A DNA stretch of 64,000 nucleotides, from positions 15,028,591-15,092,590 of the forward strand of contig OY720100.1 in assembly GCA_963082875.1 (NCBI GenBank). The letters run 5' to 3'. Source of the stretch: Corella eumyota. Taxonomy: Eukaryota; Chordata; Ascidiacea; Phlebobranchia; Corellidae. The notes beneath the pieces were generated by a model. It was given only the letters and a program-made list of their open reading frames with translations, was not told the DNA's origin and ran no database searches. Numbering within the stretch: the stretch's first letter is position 1; each line of letters opens with the position of its first letter. Below, in pieces: positions 23,512 through 33,748 of the stretch. A program made the position numbers and the translations under genes.

Positions 23512-25121
23512 AATTTTTTTTTAACTTTTCTGTGTACATTTTTGTAAATTTTTCCAACTGGGCAGCGTTAGTTTCCATAAAGTAGGGCAATGCTTTCATT
23601 TTTTCGATCCATGCTTTAGTCTTTGGATAATTTGCAAAATCGTCATAACCTGGCAACTGTAGCGACAATATAGCTGTTGTCATGAAGAAGTCTAAAAAAT
23701 TAAACTAGTTGTTCAGTTATTTAATGAGTAAAACCGGCAGCGTTGAGTAGTGGTCAGAACACTTGCTATACTACATGAGATCCTGGGTTTGATCCCCAGT
23801 GATTTAATGCTGTACCGCTCTTGAGTAAGGTGCTATAAACGGTATGAACTCCTGCTGAGCCAGCACCCTTATCAGGCAATTATATTGTATAATATTCAAA
23901 TAGCGGTATACAACTCGAGACTGGGTGTCGGGGTAACAAATGTTACTCTATGTTTAAGTTGCGCATTTAACTTTTCAACATCGAGGATAAATATATAAGC
24001 GGTGCTAGATTGTACACACATAGGTTAGGGTTAACTGTTATAATAAGTTGGCAGTTATTTTGTGACTGTAATTGTCACCCTTTTACTATTTTTAATACGT
24101 TCTTTTTTATATCTGATCACCTACCAGCAATAGTTAAATAATTGGCAGCAACGAATTCAGTTTTGGTCAGGTACTGTTCGTATATATCCAATGCTTGTTT
24201 AACATGCTTGATATTTTCTTCCTGTGGTTGAGAATCGCCGAAAACAACGCCCCCAACATCCTAAGAAGCAAACCACAGGAAAATCAACCAATATAACCAG
24301 ATAAAAAATGCCAAATCGACACAAGTCTATAGTCGAAGTAACAAATGAAGGACAAAAATAGGGATGTGAAGCACTCATGGGTCGTAGGTGCAATACCCAC
24401 TGCTCTCATGCTGTAGCGCCCTTGAGTAAGGCGCTATAAACGGTATGAACTCCTGCTTAGCCAGCAATTAATCAGCAGTATAATTATCGGGGAATTATAG
24501 GCTATAAAATCCCAAACAGCCACAGGCAACTCGAGACTGGGTCGGAATAACTGATGTTACTCTATGTTTAAGTCGCGCATTCGACTTTCCCACATCAAGG
24601 ATAAAGATATAAACAAAAAAAGTTAGCCTTTCCATGTAATGTAAGATACTATAAACGAAAATCCATTTAATTACCACATATTTCATGACCATTTCTGATG
24701 TATTTTCACTAACATACAGAACTTGATCAACCAATGCTCTAGCCTTAGGTTCACTTGGATATAAACTGGATTGGTTTGCTCCTGCCCCATATACATTCAC
24801 CAAATATGCAGCTATTGCTCGACTGCCAAAGATAAAGTTTTTTGGTAAAATAATCAAAAATAAGTGAAATTATAAACAATAGAACAAGTGTTTACGATAG
24901 TTGCAAAAAAGTGTTTACCTTTCGTATAAGACGAAATCGTCGTCTATCAAAACAGGAACTTTACCTCGCGGGTTTAGACTTAAAAATTCTGGTGTTTTCT
25001 GTTCTCCTTTCATAAGATCAACATCCTTATTTTCATATTCAAGTCCAAGATTTTTTAGCACCAATATCACGTTACGACAAGGTGGACTGAGGTCCATTGC
25101 ATAAAGTACAAGTTTACCCAT
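23510..25121 (-). CDS. cytosolic glutathione S-transferase, copy A (delta/epsilon/theta-like)
   Basis: Four exons in coding order: 25121-24919, 24822-24675, 24260-24125, 23691-23510; 222 residues, a normal GST length. The N-terminal thioredoxin-fold part shows MGKLVLYAMDLSPPCRNVIL with Ser12 as likely catalytic serine. NPRGKVPVL carries the cis-proline glutathione site, and the exon 1/2 junction yields ESRAIAAYL, the glutathione-binding Glu-Ser pair. The helical C-terminal domain includes YLTIAGDFFM and PKTKAWIEKMKALPYF. The SPPCRNV signature is closest to serine-type insect-like delta/epsilon or theta GSTs; class assignment would need a tree. It conjugates glutathione to electrophiles in the cytosol by family. 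Copy B lies 1.4 kb upstream with the same exon phases. Introns 2 and 3 each hold a SINE-A. Confidence 0.92.
23735..23996 (+). mobile_element. SINE-A, TGGTCAGAAC subtype
   Basis: GST-A intron 3, antisense to the gene. Its head reads GTAGTGGTCAGAACAC as in the dimer at 46600. Confidence 0.8.
24363..24620 (+). mobile_element. SINE-A, 5' truncated head
   Basis: GST-A intron 2, antisense to the gene, with its tail 54 bases from the exon 2 donor. Confidence 0.85.
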
Positions 25122-26278
25122 ATTTAGATCTTATATAAAACCTAATAATGAGATTTTATCTGTAAAAATTAGGGGTAGTTAACTACTTAACACAAAACAT
25201 GTACTGAACAACAGTAAACCTGCTTAATATGTACTGCAAATAATGTTTATTTCAAAATCTACTACATTATATTTCTTATCATAGCAACTGTATGCTTAAA
25301 TAAAGCATAGTATAAGTAAGCATAACAATGAGTAGTTATATATTAATTTTTGCAGAAAGATAAACAAATCCGTTAACGAAACATTGCTAAACATATTGAC
25401 ATAATTTAAAGTCTTTTAGGATGCTTATTAAACGTGATTAAGTGCCATGAATCAAATGGTTTTACGTGACATTAAAAAAAAACGATGTTTTTAATATATT
25501 TTGCAAGTTTTTGCAAAAAGCAGGTGTATAATTTTTGCAAAATCGTAAAATTTTTTCGCTGGCATTGTTAAGGGAATTCCCCATTTCGCCGTGACGTAAT
25601 ACAAGTAACTGCAAACATTGGCCAAATATCAACTATTTCTTTTTAAGTTTACAACAGCAAATCAGTAACACACGCGTTAAATTAAATCCTTCATATATAG
25701 ATTCAAAAGTTATCCATTTAGCATAAGCTGCAAAGAGTAATCCTCGACAACTTAATGGATATCCAGCATTTGCAATAAAGGACTAATGCAAGTTTTAATA
25801 TATTCTAAATCACTAAAATAGAAACATATATTTTTCTTGAGCTATTTAATATATGCTCTTACCACCCTAATATATGTTATTATTAGTGTGCGTAACAACT
25901 GCTATTTAATACTAGTCTAGATTACTTTTTTTGCGGTTAAATTATAGTTTAAGCATATCGTTAAGGTTGAATGCACCTTTAGTTTGCTATGGGTGAAAAA
26001 CACGCTATAGTCATTTAAAAAGGAATTCAAAGCTATTGCTAAACAGGCTGTTATAACTTTTTAAAACCAATTTTCAAACTTTGGGTTTGTTGTAAAAATC
26101 TGTTTTAACAAAATTACCAGAGCTTATGATTTGGGGTTTTGTACTGTTCTAAAAATCGTAATACACTATTTTATTGGTCTTACTAATAAACTACTTTTTG
26201 TGTTGTGTAATTGTATATTTCGTTTAAGTACTTCATTTGTAATTTTCTTTAATTCTTAATAAATATTCATTTTTTGGT

Positions 26279-26345
26279 TACTAATATTACTCTATACTTA
26301 GGTCGTGAAGTGGACATACCCACATCGAGGATAAATAAATAAAAA
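26279..26345 (+). mobile_element. SINE-A, 3' fragment
   Basis: Only the last 65 bases (ACTCTATACTTAGGTCGTG... to the A-rich tail). Confidence 0.6.
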
Positions 26346-26431
26346 TATGGGTATAGTTATATTAAAATACTTTATATTTTCGTCTGTAAAATAAACAAAA
26401 ATTATAACGACCTTTTTTATATCTTTGTATA

Positions 26432-26437
26432 TTTATT
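26432..26437 (-). terminator. poly(A) signal for GST-B
   Basis: AATAAA on the - strand 128 bases beyond the stop codon at 26565. Confidence 0.45.
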
Positions 26438-26564
26438 AATCACTACTACACACCTTTATACTAAATTTAAAGTTAAACGATTGCTACTTTATCGCATTAC
26501 AGAAGTGCTATAATCTTACAAAAAATCAATTAGTTAAAACGTCAAAGCTACAAGTGAAAAAAAT

Positions 26565-28952
26565 TTAGTTTTTCTGGCATTTCTCCGAGTACATCTCCAC
26601 AAACTTGTCCATCGGACCCTTGTTAACGTCGTCGAAGTATGGCAAAGCTTTCATTTTTTCGATCCATGCAGCAGTCTTAGGATAGTCAGCATAGTCATTG
26701 TAACCAGGTAACTTTAGCATTATAATACCCGAGATCATAAAAAAGTCTAAAAAAAAATAAAAATGGTATATTCTAACTGAGGACAAGTAGATTTTGGGTT
26801 CAAGTCGCACCAAAGGTTTCGGGTTTGAGCCGCGGCAAAGGCTTTTGGTTTGAGCCGCACCAAAGGTTTCGGGTTTGAGCCGCGGCAAAGGCTTTTGGTT
26901 TGAGCCGCACCAAAGGTTTTGGGTTCGCACATAAGGTTTTCAGTTCGAACCACACATAAGGTTTCGGGTTTGAGCCGCATCAAAGGTTTAGGGTTCGACC
27001 CGCACCAAAGGTTTAGGGTTCGACCCGCACCAAAGGCTTTAAGTTCGACCCGCACCAAAGGCTTTAAGTTCGAGTCGCACCAAAGGTTTCGGGTTTGAGC
27101 CGCGGCAAATGCTTTTGGTTTGAGCCGCACCAAAGGTTTCGGGTTTGAGCCGCACCAACGGTTTTGGGTTCGCACATAAGGTTTTCGGTTCGAACAACAC
27201 ATAAGGTTTCGGGTTTGAGCCGCATCAAAGGTTTAGGGTTCGACCCGCACCAAAGGCTTTAAGTTCGAGCCGCACCAAAGTTTTTCGGTTCGACCCGCAC
27301 CAAAGTCGTACTAATCGCCCTTAAGCCCGGCGTTTACAGATAACTTAAAAACGTTACAATACAAAATACTTTTTTACCTTTATCACTTTTTAAAAAAAAA
27401 ATAATTTAAAGGTCGACAAAAATAAAATTTAAAACTGTAAAATCTTACCAGCAATGGTTAAGTAGTCAGCGGCCACATATTTATTTTTGCTTAAAAATTG
27501 CTCGTACAGATCCAACGCTTTTTTCACTTCTGAAATATTTTCAGGGTTTGGTTTGGCGGTACCGAAAACAACTCCACCAACATCCTTATTTCAAAAAAAA
27601 TAAATAAAAAAATGAAAAACAATCGAAATTAGTGCTTTTAACTTTTTAAATTGCTAAACTATTATTTACATAACAGTAAATGTTTTTAATATTTTTAAGG
27701 CACTACTTTATTTTTTTTATTTTTAGGGCCGACATAAAAAATTCGTTTTAAGCGCATTGCGTTTTTTAACAGCAAAAAGTGTGCGTGTATTTTTCTAAGG
27801 CAAAAGCGCAGGAATTTCTGCCAAAGATTAAGTTAAGCTTAGAAAGTTACATATATAGTATACTAGTATTAAGTGTTTGTTAAAAATTATAATAGTTTAG
27901 TTAGAAGTTAGTTATGTAGATTTAAAAGTAACTATTTAATAATACTGACATAACTACTGAAAATCACTATGTAAGTAAGTTTTTAAGATATTTTTTTTTA
28001 AACTTAAAATAATATTGCAATGCCACGTGGAAATAATTTAAATGATAATTAAACCGACAGCGTGGTGTAGTGGTAAGAACTTATGCTACACCACACATGA
28101 GGTCGTGGGTTCAATCCCCACTGATCTCATGCTGTAGTGCCCTTGAGTAAGGCGCTATAAACGGTATGAACTCCTGCTGAGCTAGCACTTAAACAGCAGC
28201 ATAATTACCGGGCAATTATAGTCTCTATAATATCCCAAACTGTCACAGGCAACTCGAGACTGGGTCGGAGTAACTTATGTTACTCTATGTTTAAGTCGCG
28301 CATTCGACTTTCCCACATCGTGGATAAAGATATATACGAAAAAAATAAATACTTGACTTACCACATATTTCATAATGCCCTCGTGAGTGTTCTCACTAAC
28401 GTACAAAAGTTGATCAACCAGTGCTCTAGCCTTAGGTTCGCTTGGATACAAACTGGATTGTTTTGCTTCTGCCCCATATGTGTTCACCAAATATGCAGCT
28501 ATTGCTCGACTGTCGAAAAAATGTTGTTAAATAGAGAATTAAATACTGTTTCAGATAGTCCAAAAACTGTTTTTTTTTAATCTGAGTTAAAGCTAACTTC
28601 TTAGTTGGCTATATATAAAAATAACAATATATTTGTAGTACAGGGGCAGTTTTTAAATGGTTTAACGCTCGTTGTTTTTTATTTCAGTGACAAAGTATTT
28701 ATTTTAAGTAAAATCGAGAAAGTGTTTACCATATCGAGAAAGTATTTACCTTTCTGTTACCACGAAATCGTCGTCCTTCAAAACAGGGATTTTTCCGCGA
28801 GGATTGACAGCCAAAAAGTCTTCCTTTTTATTTTCTCCTTTCATAAGGTCGATGGTCACAAGTTCGAAATCGAGGTTCAGCGCCTTTAAAACCATTATTA
28901 CATTTCGACAAGGAGGGCTGAGGTCCAAACTATAGAATGTGAGTTTACCCAT
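26565..28952 (-). CDS. cytosolic glutathione S-transferase, copy B (tandem paralogue)
   Basis: Four exons in coding order: 28952-28750, 28509-28362, 27584-27449, 26746-26565; 222 residues. Each exon has exactly the same length and phase as in copy A (203, 148, 136 and 182 bases), proof of tandem duplication. Conserved parts include MGKLTFYSLDLSPPCRNVIM (Ser12), NPRGKIPVL, SRAIAAYLVNTYG and YPKTAAWIEKMKALPYFDD. An in-frame ATG 24 bases upstream could add MKIFQQQK, but copy A alignment favours 28952. Intron 2 has a SINE-A 16 bases from the exon 2 donor; intron 3 holds the SINE-B minisatellite. The reaction and compartment are as for copy A. No substitution of an active-site residue is visible, so both copies look functional. 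Confidence 0.92.
26795..27345 (+). repeat. SINE-B copy with its B-box segment expanded to a 21-unit minisatellite
   Basis: From about 26795 to 27308 there are 21 tandem units, mostly 25 bases, with core GGGTTTGAGCCGCACC. The unit matches the B-box/T-arm of the SINE-B at 16442-16592 (GGTTTCGGGTTCGAGCCGCA). The array is followed directly by unamplified SINE-B body (CGCCCTTAAGCCCGG at 27317, then TTTACAGATAACTTAA). A shortened 20-base unit occurs as units 6 and 16 in the same neighbour context, so there is a higher-order period of about ten units. It lies in GST-B intron 3. Confidence 0.85.
28053..28345 (+). mobile_element. SINE-A, full length, TAGTCTCTATAAT subtype
   Basis: GST-B intron 2, 16 bases from the exon 2 donor. 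Shares TAGTCTCTATAAT and the TACGAAAAAAAT tail with the copy at 51058, so it belongs to that subtype and not with the GST-A intron copy. Confidence 0.88.
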
Positions 28953-29890
28953 TTTTTGTTGTTGGAATATTTTCAAAAATTTCTTTGTAAATTGAAATCA
29001 ATTTCTGTGAAAATTTAATAAATTATTAGTATTTTTTAAAAACGCGGTAACAATTTTGCTTAAAATTCCACACATATTAAATAATTTATCGCCTCATAAT
29101 TTTATATAAAATAGCAGTAATTTTCCTTTCTTATCTTACCATTTAATTACTAACTTTAACTAAAATTAGTCGAAAGCCTATTTGAAAATCTAAAGTTAAT
29201 AAACATCCGCGCCCTTTAGACCGGTATTGTAAAAAAATTTAAACAAATCGTTTCTGTTTGCATAGCGCAAAGTCTGCAAACATATCGAGATATATCGGGT
29301 TATACTATAACGTTTTCTGCAATTCTAAAAACGTTTTTTTTTATTTCTTTACTACCCTAAATAAAACACTACTAAATTAAATGTACACAAGTTTTTGTGC
29401 ACTTTCGTTTGCACAAATTTAAAAGGTTTTAACAGTTTTTTTTACCAATGGCGTATTTCTTAAGCTGTATTAATAGTTCACTTTACCATAGCATTATACT
29501 ATAGACTTTTCTTATCCAAAAACAGGCAATAATATATAAAGTATTTGCAATTTTAAACATTATACTATGTAGTATTGACAGCTCTATTGCTTTACTAGTA
29601 TAACTTATTGTAAAAGCGAATGTAAAATCGATAACTATACGTCATTTATATACGAACCTTTGACCACATTTTTCAATGACTTGGCACTTTTCGATTCGTT
29701 TTGCTCCGTTGCGTCAGCTGAATGTAAAGTCGTATAGGTTAACTTTGATACGGTTGACGATATAACAATGGGGCCACCTCCTATTTCCGTTGTTAGGTCC
29801 AATTATTGGATGATATTGGCTTACCGATACTTTATAGAATTGGTATGTGTGAAATTTTGAATTTTTATATATATTATATATATTTTTTTT

Positions 29891-30057
29891 TTTGGTTTTT
29901 CGCACATTGATAAAAGTAAATAATAAATACGATATACAATTAATATTACAACAATGCGACGGGAAAAAATGACAAAATCAATTTAATGATTTAAAACATG
30001 CCAAAAGTATTAATGTTTAAATAAAGATTTTAAGTATGTTATGGCATGGTCACCAAA
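29891..30057 (+). repeat. dispersed repeat C, copy 2
   Basis: Begins TTTGGTTTTTCGCACATTGA and ends GCATGGTCACCAAA; best preserved of the four copies. Confidence 0.7.
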
Positions 30058-30670
30058 TATGATAAGTTTATTAAAAATTGTTAAATTGTGCCTATATTTT
30101 ACTCCATATTGTCTTATAATATTTTTACCTCTTTGGGTTATTTATTTATGCACTTTTGAAAGTGGCTATATGCTTTTAATTTACCTTTAAAGAAATTTAA
30201 ATACTTTGAATTGTCGTGATTTTTAGGATTTCAAAATAAAAAAATCATTTTATATTTTTTAAATTACAAAAAACATATTCCAGATATTCCCAGAAGTTTC
30301 ATTAATTTTAAAAATAGTTTTAATTACAAATGAGAAAATTAAAATCAAAGTTTTAAAATATCTGATATTAAAATGTCATGATGACTTTGCATATTTTTGC
30401 AAAAACACCGAATTTTTGTTGTCAATATTTGCTTTGTCATGATTTCAATGTTAAGTGAAATATCGGATTTATGACTCGGCAATTAAAATCACGAAACAAA
30501 TTAAAATTTAAAACTTTCTATTAGGATCATTTAAATAATGTTATAAATAACAATATGTTTCGAAATCTAAAATTTTGAACCATAGTTAGCATCGTAAATA
30601 ACGTTTTTAATATTAAAATCACTTTTAAAATAGTATCGCTTTAATAAATGCGAGTTCATTTACATTTTTA

Positions 30671-30958
30671 CCGACAGCGTTGTGTAGTGGTAAGAACATA
30701 TGTTACACCACCATGAAGTTGTGGGTTCAATTCCCACTGCTCTCATGCTGTAGCACCCTTAAGTAATGCGCTATAAATGGTATAAACTTCTGCTGAGCCA
30801 GCACTTAATCAGCAGTATAATTATCGGGGAATTATAATCTATAATATTTTAAACTGCCACAGGCAACTCGAGACTGGGTCGGAGTAACTGATGTTAGTCT
30901 ATGTTTAGGTCGCGCATTCGACTTTCCCACATCGAGGATAAAGATATACACAAAAAAA
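30671..30958 (+). mobile_element. SINE-A, full length
   Basis: Intergenic copy with intact CTGCTGA/TCAGCAG inverted repeat, about 20 bases before a partial repeat C. Confidence 0.88.
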
Positions 30959-30975
30959 TCTACATTTTTTTTATT

Positions 30976-31080
30976 TCGTTTTATTTGCGCATAAAACAAT
31001 AATGCGACGTAAACAAATAACAAAATCAATTAAATGATTTAGAAAATACCACATAGTATATTATAGCATGGTCATCAAAT
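30976..31080 (+). repeat. dispersed repeat C, copy 3, partial
   Basis: The 3' two thirds only (AATAATGCGACG... to AGCATGGTCATCAAAT), diverged. Confidence 0.6.
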
Positions 31081-32441
31081 CTATTAAAATATTCCATCCG
31101 TCAGTTGGCGCGAGAGTGCTACTACATCCGTTTTAAAGAAGTTAGTTTACATAAGTAACAAAAATCGGAGCGGTTACAAAACCGGTAATTTACAAATCTC
31201 AAGCTTAAACAAACCCTAGTTTTATAAAAGTACTAATTTAAAAACTAATTTGTTTTATTAAATCGCCTTTTTAAATATTTTTAACAAATAAATATTACAC
31301 TTTAAAAAAAAAGTTTTTTTTTAGGTTTTTGCGTTTTTTTGGTATTCTCAAATGTTAATTAAAAAGTAATTTCCGATTTTATTTAATTAAATTCCGTTTG
31401 ATATTATCAGAGTGTTACAAAAATAAACATGAAACAGACTCATTGACGGTCTACCATTTACTACAGGTCACTACAACAAAAATAAACTTTGAAATTTGAA
31501 TTTTTTTACAAATTTTCAAACTATTTTGATGTTTGAATTGTAACAATCACGTAATTATGACGTCATCGCTGAACTTTTCGTTGGTGACATCGATTCGCGG
31601 CTACGAGATAAAAATAGCCGAATTCTTTGGCTCGTAAAAATAGAAATTTTCGAAAAATGTCGAAAAAATGGCGGTTTAAGATTTAGACACATGTCCAATA
31701 TCACGCTAGGAAAATTTTCAAATTCTAGAATGGATTTTTTGTAACTTTAAAACAGGGTTTTTTAGTGTTTATTAACGATAAAAAATGTTCTAATTTAAGA
31801 CATTTTTTTACAGCAAGTCACTTTACTAGAAAAATTTTACGCCTTTTTTAGCTTTTTTCATGTTTGAAACCTTAATCTGTTTATGTTACCGGCTTCAACA
31901 TGTTTTCATAAGTGATAAAACCCCTGTTTGTTGATATAAAGGTGTCATCTTTAATGTTAAAATTAACCATGAAAACCATGCCCATGTCTGACACTGTAAT
32001 TTTAAAATCAAGTTTTACCAAAAAAACTAGTTTAAACTTGACAAAGTAATTCAAAACCGTGAGTGTTACGTGTACTGGCTCATGTAGAAAAAGGATTGGC
32101 CTTGAAATGCTGTATTAGGCCTAGCCTAGGTTCAGTAAGGCGATATATAAATCGTGACATTGTTTTAGGCTGTAAATTTTAAGTGGTATTGTACTTGGTT
32201 TTGATTTTTCGGATTGCAAATTTTTACAAGTCACGTATTCGCGCTTTTTTCGTAGAAAGCCATTTTTGATTACAATGCTTTTTCGCTTTCAAGGAAAAGT
32301 CTTTCGAAAATCGTGTTAAAAACCTAAATCAATAAACATTAAGTAATCAAGTTTAACATTTTGTCGGTTTTTAACGTATTATGTCGTCTATCAAAAATCT
32401 GTGAAATTATAATAACATCTGAACTGAAATCTTGCTGACTT

Positions 32442-32500
32442 ATGTTTTTATTCTCAATGTGAAAAGGCTGACTTTACAGCTTAAACAGATAGAAAATAAA
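32442..32500 (-). mobile_element. SINE-A, tail fragment
   Basis: TTTTTATTCTCAATGTGAAAAGG and the following 35 bases match the antisense tail; the rest is gone. Confidence 0.45.
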
Positions 32501-33569
32501 CCTTAAATGGAACTCCAAATTACCCTTTGGAATCGTGTTCATTTTGTACTTGAACTTTTATTTAAATTTAATATTTTGTTTACTCTAAATAAGTGGTTAT
32601 TTAACTTTTTGCTGCTGCGACAAAAAGGCATAAGGCTATGTTTATTATCAATACATTGGTGTGTTTGTTTAATATATAGGCCAATATTATTACGTCTACA
32701 AGCTTATGATACAATAAACTAATGATATTTTTGGGGACTAGACATTTAAATTTTTGTCTTAATTTGCAAATTTTTTGGAAATATTCAAATGATTTTATTT
32801 TTCCGAAAAAAACGAAACCTCCAAAAAATTTTTGCTTTCTCAGAAATTTTTAAACAGAAAAGTTTGCGGTTTTACGTCTAATAACTGGCACGATAATTCA
32901 ATTTAAATACAACTGTTTTGCAAGGAATCTAATAATTAAGAAACCTCGTTTTTGAAAATCCAAAAATTTTGCTTTCTTAAACCTGAAACTGAATGGTACT
33001 AATGACAGCGTTAGAACAATATACCATACCACGTTTTTTTTTCTGTAAACTCGGTATATTTTGACGCAATAAAATAAAAAGTAACGCTTTAAAATATGCG
33101 ATAATAATAAATAGGTAAAAAAATTTAAAAAACGCAACAAAAACAGTAAATAATTTAAAATTTTTCACAACGAATTTCGAATAATAAATAATAAAAAACC
33201 GACCCAAAACCACCGTTAAATAGAATATAAATAAATAGAATAAATAAACATTGAATAAATATCACAAAAATACAAAAGGCAATAATAAAAGAGTATACAT
33301 ATAAAAAGCAGATTGAAAGATTGAAATATTGGAATAATTTACTAATTTTAAAATATTTAAACAGTCTTAAAGTTTTTTTTATCAAAAATTTGTAAATCAT
33401 TCAGGAATTTTATACCAAAAAAAAACAGCAGCACGTGATAAAAAAAAGCATTGTTAAACAAAAGCACGCACAGTGACGTAATAAAGAAAAAGATCACAGA
33501 TTCAATTGTGACGTTGCGATTCGGGATTCCGGCAAGTTTAGCATCGCACACACGAAAAAGGGGGCGCTA

Positions 33570-33741
33570 TGACGTCATCATTGACACGTGACGTCATCGA
33601 CTGATGAGATCACGTGCGCGTGACTGGATCGTGCGCTTTATCATTTCATGATAACAAAACACACTGCATGGCGTCGTCTGTAGGGCACGTGACGTCATCG
33701 ATCATACAACGTGACGTCATCGGTTGGCTATTGTGACGTCA
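33570..33741. promoter_or_regulatory. cluster of five perfect CRE octamers with E-boxes
   Basis: TGACGTCA occurs at 33570, 33589, 33690, 33712 and 33734; the last three are spaced exactly 22 bases apart. CACGTG overlaps two of them (33585, 33686) and CACGTG occurs again at 33611. The octamer is the classic CREB/ATF bZIP site and CACGTG the bHLH E-box. The cluster begins 8 bases past the stop codon of the IGFBP-like gene, so it lies in its 3' UTR or flank and 4.6 kb upstream of GST-B. Confidence 0.7.
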
Positions 33742-33748
33742 TTGTGAT

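Larger units (their letters stand above)
25122..26564. other. interval between GST-A start and GST-B stop
   Basis: These 1.44 kb are AT-rich with no credible exon. They contain a short SINE-A 3' fragment near 26279-26345 and must hold the GST-A promoter. A - strand AATAAA at 26437-26432 probably ends GST-B. I see no clear TATA box or known element otherwise. Confidence 0.5.
28953..33748. other. intergenic region between GST-B and the IGFBP-like gene
   Basis: The 4.8 kb hold no exon I can support. They contain family C repeats (29891-30057 and 30976-31080), a SINE-A (30671-30958), a SINE-A fragment near 32442-32500, a lone CRE octamer at 31558-31565 and the CRE cluster at 33570-33741. The 33000-33550 part has several overlapping hydrophobic open frames that look like AT-rich chance frames. 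Confidence 0.55.

Noticed and set aside
26747-27202. 151-codon - strand frame with repeated [16 protein letters not shown]-like units
   Set aside because: Translation of the SINE-B minisatellite. The 25-base unit rotates the frame, which is why it stays open; it has no start context and lies in a GST intron.
28287-28889. Two + strand frames of about 95 codons
   Set aside because: Both are antisense to GST-B exons 1 and 2 and run into SINE or intron sequence.
32898-33551. Series of hydrophobic - strand frames
   Set aside because: AT-rich DNA gives Phe/Leu/Ile-rich chance frames; they overlap each other in different frames and show no conserved pattern.
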